Source: Syntrophomonadaceae bacterium | Lineage (GTDB): Bacteria; Bacillota; Syntrophomonadia; Syntrophomonadales; Syntrophomonadaceae | Assembly (NCBI GenBank): GCA_012522955.1 | Contig: JAAYJK010000050.1 | Coordinates: forward strand, 1-64,000 | Length of the DNA stretch: 64,000 nucleotides | Direction: 5' to 3' | Shown here: positions 63,743-64,000 of the stretch, one piece after another | Position numbering within the stretch: the first letter of the stretch is position 1 | Layout of the letters: each line of letters opens with the position of its first letter | Program-made: the position numbers and the translations under genes | Notes under the pieces: model-generated | Seen by the model: the letters and a program-made list of their open reading frames with translations, nothing else | Databases searched by the model: none | Told to the model about the DNA's origin: nothing

Positions 63743-64000
63743 TTGCGGTATTTTATACTATGCTTTCTACCTTTTATAGCAATTTTTTTGGAATCGACAT
63801 TCTTCAGGGCTTACAGCTTATTTGGTACTGTGCCAGATCTGGTTTTAATATTCGTAGTTTTCTATTCCTTTCTCCATGGAGACAACAAAGGTGCAGTTTA
63901 CGGTTTTTTGTGCGGTCTATTGGAAGACTTGTATATGGGGCGGTTTATTGGGGTAAATGCTTTATCCAAAGGGATAACCGGCTTTATTATTGGACGACTC
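63743..64000 (+). CDS. mreD: Rod-shape protein MreD, N-terminal part (runs off window)
   Basis: 86 codons from TTG 63743, behind TTGGAGGATAAAATAT, to the window end with no stop. The product is hydrophobic (YFILCFLPFIAIFLESTFF, VPDLVLIFVVFYSF), with GFLCGLLEDLYMGRFIGVNA typical of MreD membrane segments. It follows mreC by 6 bases. Confidence 0.9.
   Translation, partial: MRYFILCFLPFIAIFLESTFFRAYSLFGTVPDLVLIFVVFYSFLHGDNKGAVYGFLCGLLEDLYMGRFIGVNALSKGITGFIIGRL

Noticed and set aside
1-64000. CRISPR arrays, insertion sequences, prophage or integrase genes
   Set aside because: No regular spaced repeats, transposase, integrase or phage structural genes were seen on either strand.

Overview
The window reads as chromosomal DNA of an anaerobic, endospore-lineage Firmicute, most like a syntrophic fatty-acid oxidiser such as Syntrophomonas. 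That assignment is inferred from gene content and was not checked by any search. Supporting content: selenocysteine (Sec) formate dehydrogenases with NADH-type electron-input subunits, a formate channel, a tungsten-type aldehyde ferredoxin oxidoreductase (AOR), sporulation-type PAS histidine kinases, LonB, Rex, and the Firmicutes-style tig-clpP-clpX-lonB-lon-engB and maf-radC-mreBCD clusters. There is no CRISPR array, insertion sequence or prophage.

Layout. 1-1964: 3' end of an ABC importer operon (binding protein, ATPase, permease). 2313-3467: orphan Mg-chelatase-like AAA ATPase (minus). 3900-4235: an unannotated small gene with an in-frame UGA and a SECIS-like hairpin, read here as a selenoprotein. 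4408-13273: minus-strand copper P-type ATPase, MEDS/PAS histidine kinase, YgiQ-type radical SAM protein and a second PAS kinase. 13523-15556: sigma-54 activator (GAF-PAS-AAA-Fis). 15726-22310: a -24/-12 promoter followed by ferredoxin, AOR, three NADH-dehydrogenase-like subunits, a MoaD-like protein and a MoeB/ThiF-like protein. 22598-24085: third PAS kinase, preceded by a Rex/Crp-type operator.

24775-38658 is a formate island. focA and a NuoE-NuoF-FdhA(Sec) operon on the plus strand converge on a minus-strand set: fdhD, then two tandem Moco-riboswitch-like leaders each followed by an intrinsic terminator, then FdhA2(Sec), a molybdopterin-binding protein, MoeA, NuoE2 and NuoF2. The two NuoE/NuoF/FdhA sets are paralogous. 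Together they would couple NADH (possibly with ferredoxin) to formate production or oxidation, with cofactor synthesis and formate export encoded alongside. The AOR operon would do the analogous job for aldehydes and acids.

38659-42961 holds decayed peptidoglycan-binding gene pieces, an AI-2E-family permease, tRNA-Pro(TGG), a TPR membrane protein and tRNA-Gly(GCC). 43110-57623 is housekeeping: trigger factor, ClpP, ClpX, LonB, Lon, EngB, a SEC-C protein (minus), ValS and FolC. 57631-59341 is a PhoU-like/Pit phosphate pair behind a Pho-box-like repeat. 59464-64000 holds Rex, a DUF4321 protein, Maf, RadC, MreB, MreC and a partial MreD.

The most notable items are the hidden UGA-containing gene at 3900-4235, the tandem riboswitch-terminator leader at 37216-37800, the sigma-54-controlled NADH-linked AOR operon, and a hairpin between the Shine-Dalgarno sequence and the start codon of that operon's first gene.
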